Shown piece by piece: positions 53,798 through 60,933 of a stretch of 60,933 nt of DNA (its first letter is position 1; every line of letters begins with the position of its first letter). The position numbers were made by a program, and so were the translations under genes. The stretch covers positions 1 to 60,933 of the forward strand of contig CANRCX010000007.1 in NCBI GenBank assembly GCA_947629235.1, given 5' to 3'. The notes under the pieces are model-generated. The model did no database searches. It saw nothing but the letters and a program-made list of their open reading frames with translations, and was not told the origin of the DNA. Source of the DNA: an uncultured Bacilli bacterium (GTDB lineage: Bacteria; Bacillota_I; Bacilli_A; RF39; UBA660).

Positions 53798-54637
53798 ATG
53801 ATTTTAGATATAGTTATACCTACATTTAATAAAGAGAAAAGTATTTTAAATTGTTATAATAAAATAAATGATGAACTATCTAATATTAAACATAGATTTA
53901 TATTTGTTGATGATAATTCTAATGATAAAACTTTTGAAATTTTAAAAACTATTCAAAAAAGTGATGAAGATAATGTAAAAGTAATTAAACTTTCTAAAAC
54001 TTCAGGGAAAGATACTTGTATATACGCAGGACTTGAAAATACAAAACATAGTTTAGTTTGTACATATGATATGGATTCATGTACAGTATCAAATATTTCT
54101 AAAATGTATGAATATATAACAAATCATAATGTTGATATGGTTTGTATGATAACAAATAATGAATTAAATCTTAAAAATAAATTTGTAAACTCATTATTAA
54201 CAGAAAAATTTGATAATAATAAAACACATAATAGAATAATGACAAGAAATGTTGTTAATTCAATTATCAAATATAGTGAAAATAATAAATTTACAAGGTA
54301 TACTTATGAATTAATAGGATTTGATACTTATTATATTAAATATGATAATAAATATAATTATTATTTTGATACAAATGAATTAATAAGTCATTCTAATAAA
54401 TTAATTAATTTAGCTAAGTATACAAGTTATATATTATTAACTATTGCTTTTATTTATTTATTATTTATATTATTTAAATTAATTAGTATAAATAATGAAC
54501 TATTATTATTCTTTATGTTAGTACTTATATCTATTCAAATACTATTAAATTATTTAATTAATAAATATAATAAAACAAGTAATAAAACAATTTATTTTAT
54601 AAGTGATAAAATTGGTTTTGATGAAGACTATTTATAA
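53798..54637 (+). CDS. Family 2 glycosyltransferase, membrane-bound
   Basis: A 279-residue GT-A enzyme. Visible are VIPTFNKEKSI at the start, FVDDNSNDKTFEIL, and a DxD-type motif YDMDSCTVS at about 93-100 for metal and sugar-nucleotide binding. Two membrane segments close the protein (about 208-228 and 235-255). This matches the dolichyl/polyprenyl-phosphate sugar transferase (DPM1/GtrB) layout, so it may load a sugar on a lipid carrier for envelope glycans. AGGAG precedes the ATG. Confidence 0.85.
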   Translation: MILDIVIPTFNKEKSILNCYNKINDELSNIKHRFIFVDDNSNDKTFEILKTIQKSDEDNVKVIKLSKTSGKDTCIYAGLENTKHSLVCTYDMDSCTVSNISKMYEYITNHNVDMVCMITNNELNLKNKFVNSLLTEKFDNNKTHNRIMTRNVVNSIIKYSENNKFTRYTYELIGFDTYYIKYDNKYNYYFDTNELISHSNKLINLAKYTSYILLTIAFIYLLFILFKLISINNELLLFFMLVLISIQILLNYLINKYNKTSNKTIYFISDKIGFDEDYL

Positions 54638-54644
54638 TAGTCTT
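54624..54644 (+). terminator. Terminator of the glycosyltransferase unit
   Basis: AAGACTATT / AATAGTCTT stem of 9 bp with a 3-base loop over the stop codon, then TTT. Confidence 0.82.
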
Positions 54645-54718
54645 TTTATATTCTTGTTTTTTACTTTATTTGTGATAAAATATATATAAGATACTAATAA
54701 AATAGTAAGGTGATTAAA

Positions 54719-56128
54719 TTGAGAAAAAAGGGTTTTACATTAGTAGAGTTATTAGCTGTAATAGCTATTTTAGCTGTATTAATTATTTTGGCATTACCAA
54801 ATATTTTAAAAATATTTAATAAATCTAGAGAAGATACTTTTGTTGATCAAGTATATAATTTAGTAAAAGCTGCTGAAAATACTTATATGAGTAATCCACT
54901 TAATGATAGAAATTTATGCTTTGATAATAAAACAAATCCAATAAGTATTACTGGTAATTCAAAATTGATTTATAGAATTGATTTTTCTAATACTGGAAAA
55001 GTAATTAGTATAAATGTAGTAGATGAAAATTATAAATTACGTATCAGTAATGTAAATGGTATTCTATTAGAAGAAATTGGAAATAGTAAATCTGATAAAA
55101 AATATAAAGTTTCCAGTAGAGAAAAAGTTGTAGTTATTGAAGCTTGTGATTCAAGTGAAATAAGAGATGAAGTTGAAGGCTCTGGGGAAACAGGAGATAC
55201 TGGTGATTCTGGTGACACTGGTGATACTGGTGGATCTGGTAGCACTGGAGATAAAGATACTAATAAAGTGTTACCTAAAATTAAAAATGTAACTCAAAAG
55301 AAAAATTTATGGGGAGTTACAACAGATAAAGAAAGTTTATACACTTATGAATTAACAGTTGAAGCTACTAGTGAAAATAATAATAATTTGATGTATAGTT
55401 TTAATGGTGAAGAGTTCACAACTAGTAATAAATATTATTTTACAACAGGTGGAGAAATCGAAGTTAAAATAAAAGATAAAAATGGAAATGAAGATAAAAC
55501 AAAAACAACATTAACTATAGAAAGTGGTATTAAAATTGTCATACCTAATGGAATAAAAGCTTCACCTAATAAATGTATTTTAAAAGGTAAATGTAATAAT
55601 GGTACAGATGTTTATGTAAAAGTAAATAATAGTGAAATAAATAAATTTTATGTAATTAATGATACTGGTAACAAATTATCATTAATTATGAATAAAAATT
55701 TAAGTACTGAATCAGCATGGTTTGATGAAAATGAATGGTATAAAATTACTACTAATGCTTATGGACCACTTATTGCTTTAGATACATTAAAAAATGAAAC
55801 TAGCAACTGGTCAAATATTCCAAATATGAATTATGTATTAAATGATGATGGTGGAGATGATGCTTATTCATCAACAACAATATCTAATGTTAAAACAAGA
55901 TTAATAAGTCTTACAGAAGTAAATAATGTAGGATGTACCTCTTCAGATAAATGTCCTAAATGGTTATATGAAAACTTAGATAAAAATAAATCATATTGGA
56001 CTTCTGCTGCATCTAATAAAATAATTTTAAATTTGTATGCATGGACTATAGATTATAATGGAAATCAAAAAGATGTACATATTATAAATAAAAAAGGTAT
56101 TCGTCCAGTTATTGATATTAATAAATAA
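54719..56128 (+). CDS. Prepilin-type surface protein with Gly-Asp-Thr linker
   Basis: About 469 residues. I choose the TTG at 54719 because AAGGTGAT lies just upstream; a GTG at 54710 sits inside that site. A canonical prepilin start (RKKGFTLVELLAVIA, Glu at mature position 5) leads to a pilin head to about 145, then a linker of repeated TGD/SGD units (nine-base periodic at 55186-55253). A beta-rich domain and a C-terminal module with WFDENEWY, YWTSAASNK and GIRPVIDINK follow; the last motif parallels GIRPVV in the surface protein at 38, though overall similarity is low. Function unknown, surface display inferred. Confidence 0.84.
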   Translation: MRKKGFTLVELLAVIAILAVLIILALPNILKIFNKSREDTFVDQVYNLVKAAENTYMSNPLNDRNLCFDNKTNPISITGNSKLIYRIDFSNTGKVISINVVDENYKLRISNVNGILLEEIGNSKSDKKYKVSSREKVVVIEACDSSEIRDEVEGSGETGDTGDSGDTGDTGGSGSTGDKDTNKVLPKIKNVTQKKNLWGVTTDKESLYTYELTVEATSENNNNLMYSFNGEEFTTSNKYYFTTGGEIEVKIKDKNGNEDKTKTTLTIESGIKIVIPNGIKASPNKCILKGKCNNGTDVYVKVNNSEINKFYVINDTGNKLSLIMNKNLSTESAWFDENEWYKITTNAYGPLIALDTLKNETSNWSNIPNMNYVLNDDGGDDAYSSTTISNVKTRLISLTEVNNVGCTSSDKCPKWLYENLDKNKSYWTSAASNKIILNLYAWTIDYNGNQKDVHIINKKGIRPVIDINK

Positions 56129-56150
56129 AGTAGATTATATCTACTTTTTT
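56127..56150 (+). terminator. Terminator of the linker prepilin gene
   Basis: AAAGTAGAT / ATCTACTTT stem of 9 bp with a 3-base loop and TTTTTT, at the stop codon. Confidence 0.88.
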
Positions 56151-56151
56151 A

Positions 56152-56179
56152 TTGCTTATTTATTTTATTCTGTTATAAT
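56152..56179 (+). promoter_or_regulatory. Promoter of the pentapeptide-type gene
   Basis: TTGCTT, a 16-base spacer and TATAAT, 30 bases before the ATG at 56210; GAAGGTG is the ribosome binding site. Confidence 0.65.
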
Positions 56180-56209
56180 ATATTTCCTATAAAGTGAAGG
56201 TGTTTTTAT

Positions 56210-57463
56210 ATGTATGAAAATATGTATACTGAAAATGAAGTAAAAACAAAAAAATATAGTGTATTAGAATTAATAAAACCTGAAAAATATGATAGTAAAA
56301 ATTTATATATTGCTAAAGTTAAATTCCCAAAAAAATTACATAAAGATGACTTTTATACAATAGTATATAAAGAAGATGGAGCATTATTTTATAAAGATAT
56401 CTTTTATCACGATATTTATGATGGAGATAAAGAAGTAAAAGTTGATTTACCAATTGAAAAATGCAAACAATTTATAGAATGTGATAAGGATTTAGTAAAA
56501 ACATTTTGTAAACTAAATAACATAAGTCCATATAAAAAAGTAATATGTAATGAAGAAAGTAATAAAAATAATTTAATTCCTATTATTAGATTAGATATTT
56601 ATATAGTAAATGAAAATAATAAAACAGAAATATTTATAGGAAAATTTCATAAAATGCATTATGAAATGATTAAGGGCGAATGGAAACTTGCAAATTTTAA
56701 TTGGATGGAAGATATATTAACTAAAAGATATCATAGTAATGTTAAAATAATTGCAAAAATACCATTAATTGCTTATTTAAAAGGATATCCTAAATTAGAT
56801 ATTTCTAAAAAAGATATTAAAAATGCTTTAGAGCAATTTATTTCTGAATATAATTCAAAAGATCTTATTGGTTATCATAAATTCAAAGAAATAGCTGGAT
56901 CTAATATTTATGAAAATGAAAATATAAGTGAAATTGATGAATTAAAAGAAAAACAAGATGAAGAAAAAAGAATTAATACTGAAAGAGAAGAACTTATTAA
57001 CAGTGTATTAAATTTATTAAATGCTCTTAATAAAAATGTTCAAAGATTAGAAAAATTAAATAATCCAAATAGTAATATAATGAAAGATATATATCATAGT
57101 ATTAAGGTAGATGAAAATCTATTATTTGAAAATATCAATGATCATTTTGAAGTTAGAAGTGAATTTATACCTTTATTAAAATTTATTGATTTATCTATAA
57201 TTACACCTAGTAATTTAAAACTATCTGGTATTGATTGGAGTGAAACTAATTTAGCAAGTTATAATCCGCAACTAGCATATAATAAAGATTTAAGTAATGC
57301 TAAATTTAGTGATTCTAATTTATTTGGTGATTTTACAAATTGTAATTTGAGTGGTACTGATTTAAGTAATGAAAAATGGTTAATAGGTATTGAAAATGCT
57401 ATTACTGATGAGAATACAATACTTTCTAATAATATTAAAAAATACATAAAAAAGCTTGATTAA
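56210..57463 (+). CDS. Hypothetical protein with C-terminal pentapeptide-like repeats
   Basis: A 417-residue soluble protein with no signal or membrane segment. Residues 1-240 are mixed alpha/beta with two-domain character; 245-310 is a charged helical, coiled-coil-like linker (KEKQDEEKRINTEREEL). Residues about 340-400 carry pentapeptide-like steps with the A(N/D)LxX flavour (NLKLSGIDWSETNLASY, LSNAKFSDSNLFGDFTNCNL, LSGTDLSNE), which form a right-handed beta helix in known proteins. No activity can be assigned. Confidence 0.75.
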   Translation: MYENMYTENEVKTKKYSVLELIKPEKYDSKNLYIAKVKFPKKLHKDDFYTIVYKEDGALFYKDIFYHDIYDGDKEVKVDLPIEKCKQFIECDKDLVKTFCKLNNISPYKKVICNEESNKNNLIPIIRLDIYIVNENNKTEIFIGKFHKMHYEMIKGEWKLANFNWMEDILTKRYHSNVKIIAKIPLIAYLKGYPKLDISKKDIKNALEQFISEYNSKDLIGYHKFKEIAGSNIYENENISEIDELKEKQDEEKRINTEREELINSVLNLLNALNKNVQRLEKLNNPNSNIMKDIYHSIKVDENLLFENINDHFEVRSEFIPLLKFIDLSIITPSNLKLSGIDWSETNLASYNPQLAYNKDLSNAKFSDSNLFGDFTNCNLSGTDLSNEKWLIGIENAITDENTILSNNIKKYIKKLD

Positions 57464-57483
57464 TTAATTTAATCAAGTTTTTT
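57452..57483. terminator. Bidirectional terminator
   Basis: CTTGATTAA / TTAATCAAG stem of 9 bp extended by A/T pairs, then TTTTTT, between the convergent pentapeptide-type gene and tsaD. Confidence 0.85.
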
Positions 57484-57484
57484 A

Positions 57485-58486
57485 TTATAATCTTATATGA
57501 CTTTGGGCATTAGTTGATAATGGTGAAAATTGTTTATTTTTATATAGTACATATGCAGCAGCACCTATCATAGCAGCATTATCTGTACAATATTTCTTTT
57601 CTGGCATATGCATCTCTACTCCAATACTATCACACATTGATTTTAGTGCTTCTCTTATATGAGTATTAGCAGCAACTCCACCACTAATTAAGAATGTTTT
57701 TAAATTATAATTTAGTAGTGCTTTTTTAGTTTTATCAACTAAGTGTTCTGTTACACAATCTTGAAATGAACGAGCTATATCATATTTATTAACTTCATTT
57801 CCCCTTTGATGTTCATTATGTACTAAATTATTTACATGACTTTTAATTCCACTAAAACTAAAATTATATGAGTCATCATTTAAAATATTAGGCATTTTAT
57901 ATGTTGGCTCCCCTTGTAAAGCATATTTTTCTACATTAGGTCCACCTGGATATGGTAAATCTAGAATTCTTGCAACTTTATCATATGCTTCACCAATAGC
58001 ATCATCTAATGTTTGACCTAAATATTCAAATTCATTTTCACTATTCATAAGTATTAAATCAGTGTGTCCACCAGATACAATCAATGAAAGTAATGGATAC
58101 TCTAATTTATTACCTATCATATTTGCATAAATATGTCCCATCATATGATTAGTTGCAATTAAAGGTTTATTATAAATAAATGCAAGTGCCTTAGTTGCTT
58201 CTACACCAACAAGTAAACTACCAAGAAGTCCTGGTGCATAAGTACATGCAAATGCATCCATATCTTCTAATTTCATATTAGCTCTTTCTAAACACTCATC
58301 TATAACCATTGTTATATTTTCTAAATGTAATCTACTAGCAACTTCTGGAACTACTCCACCATATTTTGTATGTACATCTATTTGTGAATTAATTACAGTA
58401 GCAATATCTTCAAAACCATTTTTAATTATACTAACACTAGTTTCATCACAAGAAGATTCTACTGCTAAAATATATACATCTTTCAT
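57485..58486 (-). CDS. tsaD: tRNA t6A37 threonylcarbamoyltransferase TsaD
   Basis: Transfers threonylcarbamoyl to adenosine 37 of ANN-reading tRNAs, working with TsaB and TsaE. 333 residues. ASKHA-fold motifs are clear: AVESSCDETSVSI at the start, GVVPEVASRLH, NHMMGHIYANM with metal-binding histidines, SGGHTDLILM, and SGGVAANTHIR. Its ATG overlaps the rimI stop by one base. It is last in tsaB-rimI-tsaD. Confidence 0.97.
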   Translation of the reverse strand: MKDVYILAVESSCDETSVSIIKNGFEDIATVINSQIDVHTKYGGVVPEVASRLHLENITMVIDECLERANMKLEDMDAFACTYAPGLLGSLLVGVEATKALAFIYNKPLIATNHMMGHIYANMIGNKLEYPLLSLIVSGGHTDLILMNSENEFEYLGQTLDDAIGEAYDKVARILDLPYPGGPNVEKYALQGEPTYKMPNILNDDSYNFSFSGIKSHVNNLVHNEHQRGNEVNKYDIARSFQDCVTEHLVDKTKKALLNYNLKTFLISGGVAANTHIREALKSMCDSIGVEMHMPEKKYCTDNAAMIGAAAYVLYKNKQFSPLSTNAQSHIRL

Positions 58487-58818
58487 TATTTCACCTTCTC
58501 CATAATTATTGCTGTATCTTCACCATAATATCTTTCTCTTAAACTAATTTCTTTAAATCCAAGTTTACTATACAATTTAATTGCTTCAATATTATTTTCA
58601 TTTACTTCAAGCATTATTCTACTATAATCTTCTTCTTCAATCATTTTATTCATAAGTGAAGTAGCAATACCTTTTTTTCTATCTTCTTCATTTACAAATA
58701 GATTCATAATATCAACTACACCATCTACTAATCTTATTTCTAAATATCCTAGTACTTTTTCACCATCCATATAATTATAAATACTATCTGTATCACTTAA
58801 TATTTCTTTATTAATCAT
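58486..58818 (-). CDS. rimI: GNAT acetyltransferase RimI-like
   Basis: About 110 residues from the ATG at 58818, which has AGGTGG upstream inside tsaB; an upstream in-frame start would overlap tsaB further. GNAT features: VNEEDRKKGIATSLMNKM (acetyl-CoA loop with RKKGIA) and IMLEVNENNIEAIKLYSKLGF. RimI homologues acetylate the N-terminus of ribosomal protein S18, though bacterial RimI may act on other proteins. It is short (typical 145-160). It lies between tsaB and tsaD, a common order. Confidence 0.88.
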   Translation of the reverse strand: MINKEILSDTDSIYNYMDGEKVLGYLEIRLVDGVVDIMNLFVNEEDRKKGIATSLMNKMIEEEDYSRIMLEVNENNIEAIKLYSKLGFKEISLRERYYGEDTAIIMEKVK

Positions 58819-59362
58819 GAGCTTCCACCTCAATTTTTTTAACATAATTTGCTTTTACAAAATGTGGATTTTCACTCTTCATATTTTCACAATATTTAAT
58901 AATTTTCTCTACATCTAATTTTTCTTCTACTCTTTCATACTCACAATTATTTTCTTCACTATAATATTCTGGTACTATATTATTGTCATTTTCATCAAAT
59001 GCACTTATATAATAACCTTTGCTATCTTCAATTATTGCAGCTCTTTTTTTACCACTTCCATTACTAACTAAATATGCAGTTAAACTAGATATAGTATTTA
59101 TATCTATTTTTAGGGCATAAGCCATAGTTTTAGCAATAGAAACACCTATTCTGATCCCTGTAAAACTACCAGGTCCATTTACAACAATTATCTTTTTTAA
59201 ATCTTTAACATTTAAATTATTTTCTTTAAATATTTCTTCAATCATAGGCATTGTATAAATAGAATGACTATATTCACTTTCTTTTGTTTTTATATATAAA
59301 TCTTCTTTATTTTTTAATGCAATAGTTATTAAGCTTGAATGAGTATCTATAAATAAAATCAT
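58811..59362 (-). CDS. tsaB: tRNA t6A modification partner TsaB
   Basis: A 183-residue TsaD paralogue that activates it by dimer formation. Visible are ILFIDTHSSLITIAL and NGPGSFTGIRIGVSIAKTMA, the TsaB signature. It is shorter than usual (about 220), lacking some C-terminal residues. AGAGGTG precedes the ATG. Its stop overlaps the rimI start region, so translation is coupled. Confidence 0.93.
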   Translation of the reverse strand: MILFIDTHSSLITIALKNKEDLYIKTKESEYSHSIYTMPMIEEIFKENNLNVKDLKKIIVVNGPGSFTGIRIGVSIAKTMAYALKIDINTISSLTAYLVSNGSGKKRAAIIEDSKGYYISAFDENDNNIVPEYYSEENNCEYERVEEKLDVEKIIKYCENMKSENPHFVKANYVKKIEVEAHD

Positions 59363-59478
59363 AAGTGCACCTCTTTTCTTGCAATATTATAACACTTTTT
59401 TTAGTATATTGCTATTAAAAATTAAGTTAATAATTTTAATTAAAAAATTATAATTAAATATTCAAAAAAATATATCAA

Positions 59479-59509
59479 ACAAAAAGAAGTTTTTAAAAAC
59501 TTCTTTTGT
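59479..59509 (-). terminator. Terminator of the LRR prepilin gene
   Basis: ACAAAA-GAAGTTTTT / AAAAACTTCTTTTGT, a 15-bp stem with one bulged A, 10 bases past the stop codon. Confidence 0.82.
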
Positions 59510-59518
59510 TAATTATCA

Positions 59519-60769
59519 TTATAATCTACCATCATATTTTGAATTGTACTTAATATATGGCTCATTTATTAATTTATCTGTTCCAAAAAACATACTTCCT
59601 ATTTCTGTTTCATCATTTACTACAAATTTCTTTCCATATTTTATTGATGTTAAATTTTTATTGCTTTCAAACATAAAGCCCATATCTGTTACATTTGAAG
59701 TATCAAAACTACTTAAATCCAATGTTGTTAAATTTGAACAACTACAAAACATCATATTCATATTTGTTACTTTTGAAGTATTAAAGCTACTTAAATTTAT
59801 ATTTGTTAAATTTGGACAATTATAAAACATATATGACATATTTGTTACTTTTGAAGTATCAAAATTACTTAAATCTAATGTTTTTATTTTAGAGTAAGAA
59901 AACATACTCCTCATATTTGTTACTTGGGATGTATCTAAATATGTTAAATCTAATGTTTCTATATTATTTAAATCACTAAACAAATCTGAACTATCTGTGT
60001 TAGCTCTTACTCCACCTGCTCCACCTATTGTTACTTCATAGAATCCATCATTATCTATATCAGTCCACCACATCATTATATTTTTACTATTATCATTTGT
60101 TACATCAGCACTTCCTAATACTCCTTCCGGTACTTTATTTGTGTTTGATATTTTTAGTGATTTAATTGTTCCTGAAACTAATGGTGTTCCCTTTTTTCCC
60201 TCATAATTAGTACAAAAATAATAAGGCAATCCTTCTGCATATTCGCACTCTGAATAATGTGGGAAAACTCTTAACATTGAAGCATATTGTATATTTAATT
60301 TAGAATTTTCTTCACTACTTTCATCACAAGATGGTACTTTCATTTCTGCTGTTGCAGGAGAACTCATTTTCTTTTTACCACTTGTACTATTTCCTATATC
60401 TGCTACTTGTATTACTTCTCCTTCTGATACGAATTGATAACTATCGTCTTTTGCTACTAAATTTATTATTTGTCCTTTATCGTTAAATTCTACATAATAT
60501 TCTATATCTTTTCTTCCTGATAAATCTAAATTATGTTTCTTATCTGTTGATTTACTACTAAAGCAATGGCATTCTTCACTTGTAAATGCTGTTGTTATAT
60601 ATTTGTCTTCTGCTGTCTTTATTATTTCTTGTAATTCTGTTACAAATGTATTTTCTTTTGCTTGTCTAAACATTTTTAAAACATTTGGTAATGCTATTAT
60701 TACTAATATTGCTAGTATTGCTATTACAGCTAAAAGTTCTACTAATGTAAATCCCTTTCTATTTTTCAT
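59519..60769 (-). CDS. Prepilin-type protein with BspA-like leucine-rich repeats
   Basis: A 416-residue fusion. The N-terminus is a canonical prepilin signal (MKNRKGFTLVELLAVIA, Glu at mature position 5), followed by a pilin-like head to about 150. A middle domain (150-250) holds several cysteines (CHCF, CEYAEGLPYYFC). Residues about 255-390 carry DUF285/BspA-type LRRs with a 25-residue period: DTSQVTNMRSMF, DTSKVTNMSYMF, NTSKVTNMNMMF, DTSNVTDMGFMF. Such repeats bind host or bacterial surfaces in known proteins. AGAGG precedes the ATG and a strong promoter lies upstream. Confidence 0.9.
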   Translation of the reverse strand: MKNRKGFTLVELLAVIAILAILVIIALPNVLKMFRQAKENTFVTELQEIIKTAEDKYITTAFTSEECHCFSSKSTDKKHNLDLSGRKDIEYYVEFNDKGQIINLVAKDDSYQFVSEGEVIQVADIGNSTSGKKKMSSPATAEMKVPSCDESSEENSKLNIQYASMLRVFPHYSECEYAEGLPYYFCTNYEGKKGTPLVSGTIKSLKISNTNKVPEGVLGSADVTNDNSKNIMMWWTDIDNDGFYEVTIGGAGGVRANTDSSDLFSDLNNIETLDLTYLDTSQVTNMRSMFSYSKIKTLDLSNFDTSKVTNMSYMFYNCPNLTNINLSSFNTSKVTNMNMMFCSCSNLTTLDLSSFDTSNVTDMGFMFESNKNLTSIKYGKKFVVNDETEIGSMFFGTDKLINEPYIKYNSKYDGRL

Positions 60770-60799
60770 TCAAACCTCTTTTCTACTTTCCATGTTTTT

Positions 60800-60828
60800 A
60801 TTATATCGTGTATACAAATATATATCAA
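60800..60828 (-). promoter_or_regulatory. Strong promoter of the LRR prepilin gene
   Basis: On the minus strand TTGATA, a 17-base spacer and a perfect TATAAT; the -10 box lies 31 bases before the ATG at 60769. Confidence 0.8.
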
Positions 60829-60863
60829 GATTTATTTTTTTACTTATTGATTATTATTAGAAA

Positions 60864-60888
60864 TTCCCACTATATATACTAATGGGAA
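60864..60888. other. Hairpin at window edge
   Basis: TTCCCA / TGGGAA stem of 6 bp with a 13-base loop in a non-coding end segment that continues with gggcgaacgaagtgag to the edge. No gene is visible here; the rest of the structure is outside the window. Confidence 0.5.
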
Positions 60889-60933
60889 ATAAGTCTTAGA
60901 AGTAAGTCAAGGGCGAACGAAGTGAGTTCATTT

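Noticed and set aside
59544-59825. Plus-strand open frame opposite the LRR repeats
   Set aside because: It is the antisense of the repetitive LRR coding region, with no ribosome binding site and low-complexity translation.
1-60933. Alternative genetic code (TGA = Trp)
   Set aside because: secA and the RDD gene end in TGA at the expected positions, so TGA is a stop.
1-60933. CRISPR array, tRNA or rRNA genes
   Set aside because: No regularly spaced short repeats, cloverleaf-like segments or rRNA stretches were seen on reading both strands; a dedicated tRNA scan would be decisive.

Overview
The window is very AT-rich, gene-dense DNA from a low-GC Gram-positive bacterium. Markers of the Bacilli/Firmicutes side are WhiA, long-form HPF, LytTR and XRE regulators, SpoIID/SpoIIQ, Ca2+ P-type ATPases, GG(A)GG ribosome binding sites and TTGACA/TATAAT promoters. 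TGA is a stop (secA ends in TGA; the RDD gene ends in TGA inside an ATGA overlap), so this is genetic code 11, not the Mycoplasma code. The mix of reduced metabolism, many surface proteins with prepilin N-termini, and engulfment genes would fit an uncultured gut Bacilli lineage of the RF39/Erysipelotrichales kind; that assignment is inference. I see no rRNA, tRNA, CRISPR array, integrase or transposase.

Layout. 1-4.7 kb: two surface proteins that share a large C-terminal module but carry different N-terminal anchors, and a small zinc-ribbon membrane protein. 4.8-9.1 kb: gap, a TGS-uridine kinase-like gene, clpP, whiA. 9.1-15.3 kb: a HEXXH protein with a small overlapping partner, an MBL hydrolase, an M19 dipeptidase, a TtcA-like protein and a membrane protein. 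15.4-18.6 kb: a 1077-residue exported protein with four tandem 85-residue repeats and an FN3 end. 18.7-20.3 kb: ppa and two small genes. 20.4-29.4 kb: accessory, defence-like stretch holding a divergent restriction-modification pair (zinc-ribbon HNH nuclease; fused C5-cytosine plus beta-class amino-methyltransferase), HD, PH-like and HAD proteins, a KOW-domain protein lacking NGN, a protein with two HEPN-like motifs, a decayed RhuM gene and a decayed copy of the secA 3' end. 29.4-34.7 kb: secA, a signal-peptidase-like protein lacking its serine, hpf, two cold-shock genes with matching leaders, and a LytTR regulator. 34.9-36.7 kb: a membrane-anchored XRE regulator with an exported partner. 36.9-44.2 kb: one minus-strand run (Ca2+ ATPase, degenerate phosphoglycerate mutase-like gene, RDD, rpiB, SHOCT, spoIID, spoIIQ). 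44.3-54.6 kb: gpsA, a two-gene surface operon with a variant prepilin signal, a degenerate RNB nuclease, a second Ca2+ ATPase, dCMP deaminase and a glycosyltransferase. 54.7-60.9 kb: two more prepilin-like surface proteins around a pentapeptide-type protein and the tsaB-rimI-tsaD operon.

How it fits together. Housekeeping genes (glycolysis, protein export, tRNA t6A modification, ribosome hibernation, nucleotide metabolism) are interleaved with surface-protein genes. Three proteins have canonical type IV prepilin N-termini joined to unrelated large exported modules and a fourth has a variant signal, so this cell appears to use pilin-type processing or anchoring for much of its surface display; no prepilin peptidase or assembly ATPase lies here. 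Almost every transcription unit ends in a clear hairpin, often shared by convergent genes or overlapping the stop codon, so unit boundaries are fairly readable.
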